From UBA2177 sp964487525 (GTDB lineage Bacteria > Patescibacteriota > Dojkabacteria > SC72): a stretch of DNA of 8,671 bases. Under the pieces are notes generated by a model. It was not told the DNA's origin and did not search any database. It worked only from the letters and a program-made list of their open reading frames with translations. Positions 1 through 5,227 of this stretch are shown here, piece after piece. Position 1 is the first letter of the stretch, and every line of letters begins with the position of its first letter. The translations under genes and the position numbers were made by a program. Location: assembly GCA_964487525.1 (NCBI GenBank), contig CAZAQC010000031.1:1-8671 (forward strand). Reading direction: 5' to 3'.

Positions 1-1
1 C

Positions 2-781
2 GCAATTAATGAAATGGCCAAGAAATCAAATCTAATTTTAAAGAATGTAACAGATTTTAAAAATATTGATGGTATGGGAGTTACAGGGAAAATAGGAGGA
101 AAAATTTACTACTTGGGTAGTACAAAATATATAGAATCATTAAACATAAAGATTAATAAAGACCGCAAAAATTCCACAGTTATGGTTTTAGCTGACGAAA
201 AAGATATTCTTGCACATATATACATAGAGGACAAAGTAAAGGATGAAGCAAAGGATACAATTAAACACATACATTCATTAGGTATTAAAACTGTATTACT
301 AAGTGGAGATAATAAACAAGTTGTAAATAGAATAGCTAGTGAATTAGGAGTAGATGAGACATATTCGGATGTTTTACCAGATCAGAAATCAAATATTATG
401 AAGAAATTAAAAGAGAGAGGGACAGTAGCAATGGTAGGAGATGGAATAAACGATGCTCCTGCACTTGCACTTGCTGACATAGGCATAGCAATGGCTACAG
501 GTACTGATATAGCAATAGAATCATCAGACATAATCTTGCTTGGTGGGAATTTAGCAAAAATACCAATAGCAATTAAACTCTCCAAAGAAATTATGATTAC
601 AATTAAACAAAATCTATTTTGGGCATTCGTCTACAATATTATTGGTATCCCATTAGCTATGGGAGTATTCTTTCCAATCTTTGGAGTTTTCCTTAATCCT
701 GCATTCGCTGGAGCAGCTATGTCCTTTAGTAGTATTTCAGTAGTACTCAATTCTCTTAGACTTAAATTAAAGAAGCTTTAA
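2..781 (+). CDS. copA: Copper-translocating P1B-type ATPase, C-terminal part (5' end outside window)
   Basis: This is the C-terminal 259 residues of a heavy-metal P-type ATPase, which uses ATP to export Cu+ across the cytoplasmic membrane. The frame is open to the left edge, so the ATG at 14 is an internal Met; the metal-binding domains, CPC membrane motif and DKTGT phosphorylation site lie upstream. Visible parts, counted from that Met, are the end of the nucleotide-binding domain (GMGVTG near 20-25, LGS near 34), the phosphorylation-domain LSGDN (96-100), the hinge GDGINDAPAL (142-151) and two final membrane helices (about 198-220 and 227-245). The last helices carry YN (207-208) and MxxSS (236-240), the pattern known for Cu+-type (P1B-1) pumps. 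The next gene starts 2 bp after the stop, and a CsoR repressor two genes on supports copper as substrate. Family is certain; Cu specificity is a strong inference. Confidence 0.95.
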   Translation, partial: AINEMAKKSNLILKNVTDFKNIDGMGVTGKIGGKIYYLGSTKYIESLNIKINKDRKNSTVMVLADEKDILAHIYIEDKVKDEAKDTIKHIHSLGIKTVLLSGDNKQVVNRIASELGVDETYSDVLPDQKSNIMKKLKERGTVAMVGDGINDAPALALADIGIAMATGTDIAIESSDIILLGGNLAKIPIAIKLSKEIMITIKQNLFWAFVYNIIGIPLAMGVFFPIFGVFLNPAFAGAAMSFSSISVVLNSLRLKLKKL

Positions 782-783
782 TT

Positions 784-1767
784 ATGAAAAAAATCAAATT
801 ACATGTAAAAGGTTTGCACTGTCCATCGTGTGATATATACATGGAGAGAGAATTACAGAATATTAAAGGGATATCTGATGTAAAAAGTAATCATAAGGAA
901 CAAACAGTTACTTTTAATAGCACAAATGATTACAAAGAAGAGGTATTAATAAAAGATATTAACAAAATAATAGAGAAGAACGGTTATTCTGTTCAAAGAG
1001 ATCCAATTAAAACAAATTTCAATTGGAAAGTTTTGTTAATTCCTTTCTTTATCTCCTTATTCTTAATGACACTGTTTTTTCTATTACAAAAATCAAGATT
1101 TTTTTACAATATATCTCTTTCTCAAAACACATATATTACTGCCTTTCTAATAGGTATAATTGCATCATTCTCCTCTTGTATGGCAGTTGTTGGGAGTATA
1201 ATAATCTCTTTGTCTACAACATATAAAAAGAAATCTTCAATGATTCTATTCCATCTCTCAAGAATTGTTTCTTTTTTTCTTTTAGGAGGATTCTTAGGAC
1301 TAATTGGTAATACAATATCTTTCTCTGACAACTTTTACACCATAACTGGGATATTACTATTCTTTGTCATGATTATAATGGGATTTAACCTATTAGATAT
1401 TTTCCCGTTTTTTAAAAAGATACAATTTAAACTACCAAAACAATTAACATCAAATACCTTTAAGAACAGTACATCCCCTCTATTACTAGGGCTATTAACA
1501 TTCTTCCTTCCATGTGGTTTTACACAATCAATGCAAATTTTAGCTATAAGTACCGGAGACATATTGGTGGCATCCTTTACTATGCTTCTCTTTGCACTTG
1601 GAACTTTCCCAGTATTAGCTATGCTTTCATTTGGAATATCTACATTGAAAGAGAAATTAAATACTGAAATTCTTTTTAAAGCTGCTGGTTTCCTAATTAT
1701 CTTCTTCGCATTATACAATCTGATGTCTTTACTTACATCCCTTGGTATAATTACATTTATATATTAA
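784..1767 (+). CDS. HMA domain fused to DsbD/SafE-like membrane domain
   Basis: This 327-residue protein joins two modules. Residues 1-70 form a heavy-metal-associated fold with the metal site GLHCPSC (C13, C16). After a linker come about seven hydrophobic segments (roughly 82-100, 117-143, 155-176, 186-206, 231-253, 257-284, 298-318) that resemble the DsbD_2/SafE-type membrane domain. Family-like signatures are SSCMAVVG (C132), FHLSRIVSFFLLGG (156-169) and FLPCGFTQ (C244). C132 and C244 lie in membrane segments, as do the paired cysteines by which DsbD/CcdA proteins move electrons across the membrane. Such fusions occur beside copper ATPases; their exact role (copper hand-off, thiol reduction or transport) is not settled. 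It starts 2 bp after copA, with no SD. Family assignment is solid, function inferred. Confidence 0.85.
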   Translation: MKKIKLHVKGLHCPSCDIYMERELQNIKGISDVKSNHKEQTVTFNSTNDYKEEVLIKDINKIIEKNGYSVQRDPIKTNFNWKVLLIPFFISLFLMTLFFLLQKSRFFYNISLSQNTYITAFLIGIIASFSSCMAVVGSIIISLSTTYKKKSSMILFHLSRIVSFFLLGGFLGLIGNTISFSDNFYTITGILLFFVMIIMGFNLLDIFPFFKKIQFKLPKQLTSNTFKNSTSPLLLGLLTFFLPCGFTQSMQILAISTGDILVASFTMLLFALGTFPVLAMLSFGISTLKEKLNTEILFKAAGFLIIFFALYNLMSLLTSLGIITFIY

Positions 1768-1768
1768 C

Positions 1769-1774
1769 TAAAAT
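1769..1774 (+). promoter_or_regulatory. Possible -10 box for a leaderless csoR transcript
   Basis: TAAAAT sits exactly 7 bases before the csoR ATG. A transcript starting 7-8 bases after a -10 box would begin at the start codon, giving a leaderless mRNA. The same TAAAAT plus 7-base arrangement precedes mnmA. In DNA this AT-rich such hexamers also arise by chance, and no convincing -35 was found, so this is tentative. Confidence 0.25.
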
Positions 1775-1781
1775 AGATACT

Positions 1782-2048
1782 ATGAAAAACGATAAAACAA
1801 TGATAAATTTCAAAAAAGTTAGAAGCTTAATGGATAAGATAATAGACATGAAAGAAAAGGATGAATACTGTATAGACATTATGCAACAGAATCTTTCAGC
1901 CATTGGTCTTTTAAAATCTGCACATCAATCATTAATGGAAGACCACCTTCACCACTGTTTTACAAAAGCAATTAATTCAAATCAAGAAGCAAAGAAAGTA
2001 GAAATGATCGAAGAGATATTGAAAGTAACTAAATTAGCAAATAGATAG
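1782..2048 (+). CDS. csoR: CsoR-family copper-sensing transcriptional repressor
   Basis: This 88-residue all-helical protein belongs to the CsoR/RcnR/FrmR (DUF156) repressor family, which binds operator DNA until metal or another inducer releases it. The ligand positions identify the copper branch: Y29-C30, H55 and C59 have the same spacing (25 and 4 residues) as the Cu+ ligands C36, H61 and C65 of Mycobacterium tuberculosis CsoR, including the Tyr before the first Cys. Glutamates at 74, 77 and 78 lie near the family's allosteric Glu. The family usually has a longer basic N-terminal helix with an RL.RI.GQ signature; here it is divergent (VRSLMDKIIDM). It sits 14 bp after the HMA-DsbD gene and 1 bp before iscS, with no SD. 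It most likely represses the copA operon, whose main promoter lies outside the window. Confidence 0.88.
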   Translation: MKNDKTMINFKKVRSLMDKIIDMKEKDEYCIDIMQQNLSAIGLLKSAHQSLMEDHLHHCFTKAINSNQEAKKVEMIEEILKVTKLANR

Positions 2049-2049
2049 A

Positions 2050-3213
2050 ATGTACTATTTTGATAATTCCGCTACAACAAAAGTTAGTAAGAAAGTATTA
2101 GAAAGTATGATGCCGTACCTAACAGATATGTATGGAAATGCTTCTAGCATATATTCACTTGGAAGAGAAAGTAGAAAAGCTATAGATACCTCAAGAGATA
2201 AAGTTTCAAAAGCATTAGGTTGTAATAGTAATGAGATATATTTTACTAGCTCTGGGACAGAATCGGATAACTGGGCAATAAAGGGGATAGCTTTTGCTAA
2301 TCAAAAGAAAGGTAACCATATCATTACATCTAGTATTGAACATCATGCAGTATTACACACATGCAAATACCTAGAAAAATATGGTTTTGAAATTACATAT
2401 TTACCCGTTAATGAAAAAGGAATTGTTAATCCTGAGGATCTTAAGAAAGCAATAAGGAAAGAAACTATCCTCATATCCATAATGTATGCAAACAATGAGA
2501 TAGGAACAATACAACCAATTAAAGAGATAGGAGAAATAGCTAAGAAAAATAATATTTATTTTCATACAGATGCCGTACAAGCAGTAGGTAATGTTGATAT
2601 CGATTTAAAGAAAATGAATATTGATCTTTTGTCTCTTTCTGGACACAAATTAAATGCTCCTAAGGGAATAGGTGTTTTGTATATAAAGGAAGGAACAAAT
2701 ATATATAGTGTTTTTCATGGGGGAGGGCAGGAAAGAGGTAAGAGACCAAGTACAGAGAATGTAGCAAGTATCGTAGGTTTAGGTACAGCTATTGAAATAG
2801 CAACTAAGGATATTCCTAAAAAACAAAAATACCTAACCACATTAAGAGAAAGAGCAATAAAAGGATTAATGACAATACCAGATACCATACTTAATGGAGA
2901 TCCAGTAAAGAGACTACCTGGGAATGTTAATGTGTGTTTTAAATATATTGAAGGAGAATCTATTCTTCTCATGCTAGATCAACTGGGTATATGTGCTTCT
3001 AGTGGTTCCGCGTGTACATCAGGCTCACTAGCACCATCTCATGTCCTCTTAGCTATTGGATTACCACACGAAATAGCCCATGGCTCATTAAGGCTATCCT
3101 TCTCAATTGATAATACGAAAGAAGAAGTAGAATATCTACTAAAAGTATTACCAGGAATAATAGAGAAGCTGAGAGATATGTCACCTTTGTACAATAAATT
3201 AAATAAAAAATAA
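2050..3213 (+). CDS. iscS: Cysteine desulfurase, group I (IscS/NifS type)
   Basis: This 387-residue PLP enzyme takes sulfur from L-cysteine as a persulfide, releasing alanine, and passes it to Fe-S scaffold proteins and tRNA thiolases. The fold-type I aminotransferase landmarks are present: N-terminal YFDNSATT, catalytic H98 in SIEHHAV, PLP contacts D174 and Q177 in HTDAVQ, Schiff-base lysine K200 in SGHK, and persulfide cysteine C322 in SSGSACTSG on a long flexible loop. The intact SSGSAC loop marks group I rather than SufS. Length is close to the usual 390-405. It starts 1 bp after the csoR stop and ends 1 bp before iscU, so it must be translated from the copper operon or an undetected internal promoter. 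It is the probable sulfur source for mnmA downstream. The clear choice of IscS versus NifS naming rests on the neighbouring IscU. Confidence 0.95.
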   Translation: MYYFDNSATTKVSKKVLESMMPYLTDMYGNASSIYSLGRESRKAIDTSRDKVSKALGCNSNEIYFTSSGTESDNWAIKGIAFANQKKGNHIITSSIEHHAVLHTCKYLEKYGFEITYLPVNEKGIVNPEDLKKAIRKETILISIMYANNEIGTIQPIKEIGEIAKKNNIYFHTDAVQAVGNVDIDLKKMNIDLLSLSGHKLNAPKGIGVLYIKEGTNIYSVFHGGGQERGKRPSTENVASIVGLGTAIEIATKDIPKKQKYLTTLRERAIKGLMTIPDTILNGDPVKRLPGNVNVCFKYIEGESILLMLDQLGICASSGSACTSGSLAPSHVLLAIGLPHEIAHGSLRLSFSIDNTKEEVEYLLKVLPGIIEKLRDMSPLYNKLNKK

Positions 3214-3214
3214 T

Positions 3215-3589
3215 ATGGAAGCATATAGTAAAAAAGTGATGGATCATTTCATGAACCCTAGAAATGTTGGTACTATAGATAATCCTGATGGAGTAGGAGA
3301 GGTCGGGAATCCTGTATGTGGAGATATCATGAAAATGTACATCAAAGTTAAGGATAATAAAATCGTTGATATAAAATTTCAAACATTTGGATGTGGTGCA
3401 GCAGTTGCTACAAGTAGTATGGTAACAGAAATAGTTAAAGGAAAAACATTAGAGGAAGCTTTAAAAACAACTAACAAGGAAGTAGCAGAAGCTCTAGATG
3501 GCTTACCCCCTATAAAAATGCATTGCTCAAATCTAGCAGAACAGGGTATAAAGGCAGCAATAGATGATTACAAAAAGAAAAAAGCCTAA
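3215..3589 (+). CDS. iscU: Fe-S cluster assembly scaffold IscU/NifU-N
   Basis: This 124-residue scaffold assembles nascent [2Fe-2S] clusters from iron and IscS-derived sulfur and passes them to apoproteins in the cytoplasm. All cluster residues are present: C35 and D37 in GNPVCGD, C60 in FGCGAAVATSS, and H103-C104 in LPPIKMHCS. The LPPIK segment is the chaperone (HscA/DnaK) recognition motif known from E. coli IscU (LPPVK). The protein is a standalone IscU-like domain, without the NifU ferredoxin or C-terminal domains. The start lies 1 bp after the iscS stop with no SD, suggesting coupled expression. No iscR, iscA, hscA, hscB or ferredoxin gene is next to it, so the local ISC set is minimal. 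The last codons form the left arm of a stem-loop terminator. Confidence 0.95.
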   Translation: MEAYSKKVMDHFMNPRNVGTIDNPDGVGEVGNPVCGDIMKMYIKVKDNKIVDIKFQTFGCGAAVATSSMVTEIVKGKTLEEALKTTNKEVAEALDGLPPIKMHCSNLAEQGIKAAIDDYKKKKA

Positions 3590-3626
3590 GGATTTTATAG
3601 TAGATTACTCTACAACCTCAGGCTTT
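3581..3626. terminator. Bidirectional stem-loop terminator between convergent genes
   Basis: AAAGCCTAAGG (3581-3591) pairs with CCTCAGGCTTT (3616-3626) with one mismatch. Inside it, GTAGA (3600-3604) pairs with TCTAC (3609-3613) around a four-base loop. Read on the minus strand, the stem is followed by GGCTTTTTTCTTTTTG, a good U-tract, so it looks like a Rho-independent terminator for the minus-strand gene ending at 3641. On the plus strand the following tract (CTTTCGTCTT) is weaker, so iscU readthrough is possible. The left arm overlaps the last codons and stop of iscU. Confidence 0.75.
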
Positions 3627-3640
3627 CGTCTTGCACTTCA

Positions 3641-3922
3641 TTATTTTTTTCTTTGCTCACAATCTAGTTCCCATTTGGAAACCAAACTATGTAAATCGGC
3701 TCCTGGATTCACAACTACTTTAATACCATATATTTTTTTTGAAATAGTTGATCCATTGGCATTTGCTTTTTCAAGCAAAGACTTTATTTCTTCTATTATT
3801 GTGATTGATGAGGGGGTTTTAAGCGAAACATTTGAATCGTCGATGCCTCTACAATGCTGTTTAACTGCATCTATTGCAAATCTAGTCATTACTCCCAACT
3901 TGTCTTTTTTACTCATTTCCAT
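3641..3922 (-). CDS. Small unknown protein with strong ribosome binding site
   Basis: I do not recognise this 93-residue soluble protein. It is basic at both ends, with no membrane segment or signal peptide. It contains two cysteines (KQHCRG near residue 24 and ELDCEQ near 88), a helical-looking EEIKSLLEKANANG stretch and a beta-like YGIKVVVNPG stretch. Evidence that it is real: AAGGAGA lies 6 bp before the ATG, a U-tract terminator follows its stop, and its codons are ordinary for the window (about 33% GC by my count). An alternative start is the Met at residue 3, which is a worse fit to the SD spacing. It runs opposite to iscU and is divergent from mnmA, interrupting an otherwise typical iscS-iscU-mnmA order, so it may be an insertion. 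Its function is unknown. Confidence 0.7.
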   Translation of the reverse strand: MEMSKKDKLGVMTRFAIDAVKQHCRGIDDSNVSLKTPSSITIIEEIKSLLEKANANGSTISKKIYGIKVVVNPGADLHSLVSKWELDCEQRKK

Positions 3923-3928
3923 GTCAAT

Positions 3929-3935
3929 TCTCCTT
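3929..3935 (-). promoter_or_regulatory. Shine-Dalgarno site of the small unknown gene
   Basis: AAGGAGA on the minus strand, 6 bases before the ATG at 3922, is a near-ideal ribosome binding site. It fixes the start of the small gene. It is exceptional here: none of the other ten visible starts (copA's lies outside the window) has a comparable sequence in front of it. Confidence 0.8.
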
Positions 3936-3978
3936 ATTAGAAATTTTCAATAACAATTACGAACAATATTTACTCTTC

Positions 3979-3986
3979 TCACCTCC
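3979..3986 (-). promoter_or_regulatory. Second anti-SD match in the leader, without a start codon
   Basis: GGAGGTGA on the minus strand matches eight bases of the usual 16S rRNA 3' end (UCACCUCC). No ATG follows at a normal distance. A TTG appears only about 12 bases past it and would give a nine-codon peptide; a GTG overlaps the element itself. It lies 56 bases before the real start of the small gene, in its presumed leader. It may be a standby ribosome site, a leader-peptide site or chance. Confidence 0.4.
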
Positions 3987-4051
3987 AATAGTTTTAAAAT
4001 TTTTAATGTGCAAAACGTAAAAGTAAAATTGAGGATTTCTCACTCATTACT

Positions 4052-4065
4052 TAATAACGTTATTA
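4052..4065. promoter_or_regulatory. Perfect 14-bp palindrome, candidate operator
   Basis: TAATAACGTTATTA is an exact inverted repeat with no spacer, in the divergent spacer between the small minus-strand gene and mnmA. Its right end overlaps the minus-strand TATAAT (4062-4067), so a dimeric protein bound here would block that promoter. The cognate regulator is not identifiable. Confidence 0.45.
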
Positions 4066-4070
4066 TACCA
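4062..4070 (-). promoter_or_regulatory. Extended -10 promoter element for the small minus-strand gene
   Basis: On the minus strand the sequence reads TGGTATAAT, a consensus TATAAT with the upstream TGn of extended -10 promoters, which can work without a good -35. The -35 region is indeed poor (ATGTAG at 17 bp). Transcription would begin near 4054, giving a leader of about 130 bases that contains the unused GGAGGTGA element and the real SD. Confidence 0.45.
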
Positions 4071-4132
4071 GCTTTTACTCGTATCTACATCATTGTTTAT
4101 TCTAAAACATACATTGTAGATGAGTATTTTGG

Positions 4133-4138
4133 TAAAAT
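4133..4138 (+). promoter_or_regulatory. Possible -10 box for a leaderless mnmA transcript
   Basis: TAAAAT lies 7 bases before the ATG at 4146, the same layout as before csoR. If used, transcription would start at or next to the mnmA start codon, in keeping with its missing SD. A terminator and an opposing gene separate mnmA from iscU, so it needs its own promoter. No good -35 is seen (TTGTAG at 4114 is only 13 bp away). Confidence 0.35.
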
Positions 4139-4145
4139 GATAGTT

Positions 4146-5168
4146 ATGAAAAAGAAAGTCCTAATTGGTATGAGTGGAGGAGTAGACAGCTCAGTATCTG
4201 CATACCTTTTAAAAAAGAAAGGATATGAAGTGATAGGTGCTACTATTCAAATGACAGATATAAAAGATTCTGATGCTCCAAAGGTATGTAAAAGTTTAGG
4301 TATAGAACATATGTATATAGATAGAAGAGAAGAATTTAAAAAAGAAATAATTAATTATTTTTTAAATGAATATAAAGAAGGAAAAACACCTAATCCATGT
4401 ACACTATGTAACAGAAAAGTAAAATTTGAAACCTTAATACAAGAAGCTAACAAGTTGAATTGTGATTTCATATCTACTGGCCATTATGTAAGGGTGCAAA
4501 AGAAAGGTAATAGATATTTTCTAAGAAAAGGAAAAGATAAAACAAAAGATCAAAGCTATGTACTATACAAACTCACACAAGGGCAACTAAGTAGATGCAT
4601 ATTCCCATTAGGTAATATTACAAAGAGGAAGGTAAGAAATATTGCTAAAAAATTAAATTTAGAAGTAGCTGAGAAAAAAGACAGTCAGGAAATATGCTTC
4701 ATTCCAGATAATGATTACAGTGGATATATAGAAAGGAATAGTAAAGAGAATTTTGAGAAAGGAAATATCGTAGATAAAGAAGGAAACATATTAGGACAAC
4801 ATAAGGGGGTATATAACTATACAATTGGGCAAAGGAAAGGGATTGAGATATCTTCAAAAGAACCTTTGTATATTGTAGATATTAATGTAGAAAAAAATGA
4901 GATAGTAGTAGGAAGTGAGAAGGATATATATATGGATGAACTCATTGCCACTAATCTTAACTGGATAGGTATAGAAAGTTTAGAAAATTCTATGAAAGTT
5001 AGAGGAAAGATAAGATATGGGGGAACAGAATCTAAATGTACTATATCAAATACAAATGATGGTAACGTTTTAGTAAAATTTGATGAAAAACAGAGAGCTA
5101 TAACCCCTGGACAATCTATTGTTTTTTACAAAAATGATATCGTAATAGGTGGAGGAACAATACTATAA
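4146..5168 (+). CDS. mnmA: tRNA-specific 2-thiouridylase MnmA
   Basis: MnmA adenylates and thiolates U34 of the Lys, Glu and Gln tRNAs in the cytoplasm, using persulfide sulfur that originates from IscS. From the ATG at 4146 the protein is 340 residues, slightly short of the usual 350-370. It shows the PP-loop SGGVDSS (10-16), GHY (112-114), the signature KDQSYVL (134-140), catalytic cysteines C88 in NPCTLCNRKVKF and C184 in SQEICFIP, and the C-terminal PGQSIVFY...GGGTI. The open frame extends to a GTG at 4008, but those 46 extra residues have no MnmA character; an ATG at 4137 adds only three. MKKKVLIGMSGG is the usual family beginning. C85 makes a CxxC with C88, a variant linked in the literature to Fe-S-dependent thiolases. 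Some residues of the region after the PP-loop are missing compared with E. coli. Confidence 0.95.
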   Translation: MKKKVLIGMSGGVDSSVSAYLLKKKGYEVIGATIQMTDIKDSDAPKVCKSLGIEHMYIDRREEFKKEIINYFLNEYKEGKTPNPCTLCNRKVKFETLIQEANKLNCDFISTGHYVRVQKKGNRYFLRKGKDKTKDQSYVLYKLTQGQLSRCIFPLGNITKRKVRNIAKKLNLEVAEKKDSQEICFIPDNDYSGYIERNSKENFEKGNIVDKEGNILGQHKGVYNYTIGQRKGIEISSKEPLYIVDINVEKNEIVVGSEKDIYMDELIATNLNWIGIESLENSMKVRGKIRYGGTESKCTISNTNDGNVLVKFDEKQRAITPGQSIVFYKNDIVIGGGTIL

Positions 5169-5203
5169 ATAGTTAATAATATATTATATATTGTATATCA
5201 TTC

Positions 5204-5209
5204 TATAAT
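5204..5209 (+). promoter_or_regulatory. TATAAT -10 candidate before the deacetylase gene
   Basis: A consensus TATAAT lies 18 bases before the TTG at 5228 in the short spacer after mnmA. A start near 5216 would leave a leader of about 12 bases. No -35 match was found at 16-18 bp, and the spacer is almost all A and T, so chance is possible. Confidence 0.3.
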
Positions 5210-5227
5210 TTTGTAATAAATCTTTAA

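Noticed and set aside
1122..1718. Minus-strand open frames inside the HMA-DsbD gene
   Set aside because: They lie opposite a well-supported conserved gene, overlap nothing else useful and show no start signals.
3564..3953. Plus-strand open frame of 129 codons opposite the small gene
   Set aside because: It overlaps the end of iscU, crosses the terminator stem, and has no SD or start context; it is the shadow of the minus-strand gene with SD and terminator.
4008..4145. Longer MnmA beginning at a GTG at 4008
   Set aside because: The 46 extra residues are unlike any MnmA start, cover the palindrome and promoter elements, and MKKKVLIGMSGGVDSS at 4146 is the normal family beginning.
5178..5192. 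15-bp A/T palindrome after mnmA as a terminator
   Set aside because: The stem has no G-C pair and no U-tract follows, so it would be unstable; such repeats are expected by chance in this AT-only spacer.
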